Part shown: positions 5,918-5,946 of the stretch, piece by piece
Layout of the letters: every line of letters begins with the position of its first letter
How positions within the stretch are numbered: the first letter of the stretch is position 1
From: an uncultured Bacteriovorax sp.
GTDB taxonomy: Bacteria > Bdellovibrionota > Bacteriovoracia > Bacteriovoracales > Bacteriovoracaceae
Assembly: GCA_943914745.1 (NCBI GenBank)
Contig: CALUDF010000210.1
Coordinates: 1-5,946, forward strand
Length of the DNA: 5,946 nucleotides
Reading direction: 5' to 3'
The notes under the pieces: model-generated
What the model saw: only the letters and a program-made list of their open reading frames with translations
Told to the model about the DNA's origin: nothing
Databases searched by the model: none
Translations under genes and position numbers: made by a program

Positions 5918-5923
5918 ATTTTA
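5918..5923 (-). promoter_or_regulatory. Possible -10 element of the exported-protein/phosphoesterase operon
   Basis: TAAAAT on the minus strand lies in an AT-rich stretch just ahead of the gene and would give a very short leader. The matching -35 position falls on the last bases of the window (5941-5946) and resembles the consensus poorly, so this is a weak call. Confidence 0.25.
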
Positions 5924-5946
5924 GCAAATCTGGGCCACTTCTCCAG

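Overview
The window reads as chromosomal DNA of a flagellated or otherwise motile Gram-negative bacterium. It is densely packed, of moderate G+C by eye, and uses ATG starts with purine-rich ribosome binding sites. A CheY/CheX pair next to a degenerate HD-GYP-like protein and a very long Lys/Glu-rich protein resembles the Bdellovibrionota (Bdellovibrio/Bacteriovorax-like predators). This placement is inference from gene style only; there is no rRNA or other phylogenetic marker here.

Plus strand, 1-4392: five genes in one tight co-directional run with gaps of 3, 24, 13 and 11 bases, very likely one operon. In order they encode: (1) a 621-residue protein with a long, charged, probably disordered N-terminal region and a folded C-terminal domain; (2) a 354-residue HD-GYP-like protein that keeps the GYP motif and three histidines but has lost the HD pair and other metal ligands; (3) a canonical CheY receiver; (4) a 167-residue helical protein that looks like an HPt domain with Asp where the phosphorylated His should be; (5) a CheX-type CheY-P phosphatase with an intact ExxN motif. 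No CheA, CheW or chemoreceptor is present, so phosphate for CheY must come from elsewhere in the genome. The module therefore looks like CheY plus its phosphatase, accompanied by two predicted pseudo-enzymes or adaptors and a possible scaffold.

Minus strand, 5899-4393: a two-gene unit. A small exported protein with a signal peptide is followed, with a 23-base overlap, by a calcineurin-type metallophosphoesterase. The metallophosphoesterase and cheX converge with their stop codons directly abutting (4392/4393). An 11-bp imperfect hairpin lies just inside the phosphoesterase coding end.

No RNA genes, insertion sequences, CRISPR arrays or integration sites were seen. There is no gene-free stretch over 300 bases; the largest non-coding piece is the 47 bases at the right edge (5900-5946), which holds a ribosome binding site and a possible weak promoter.
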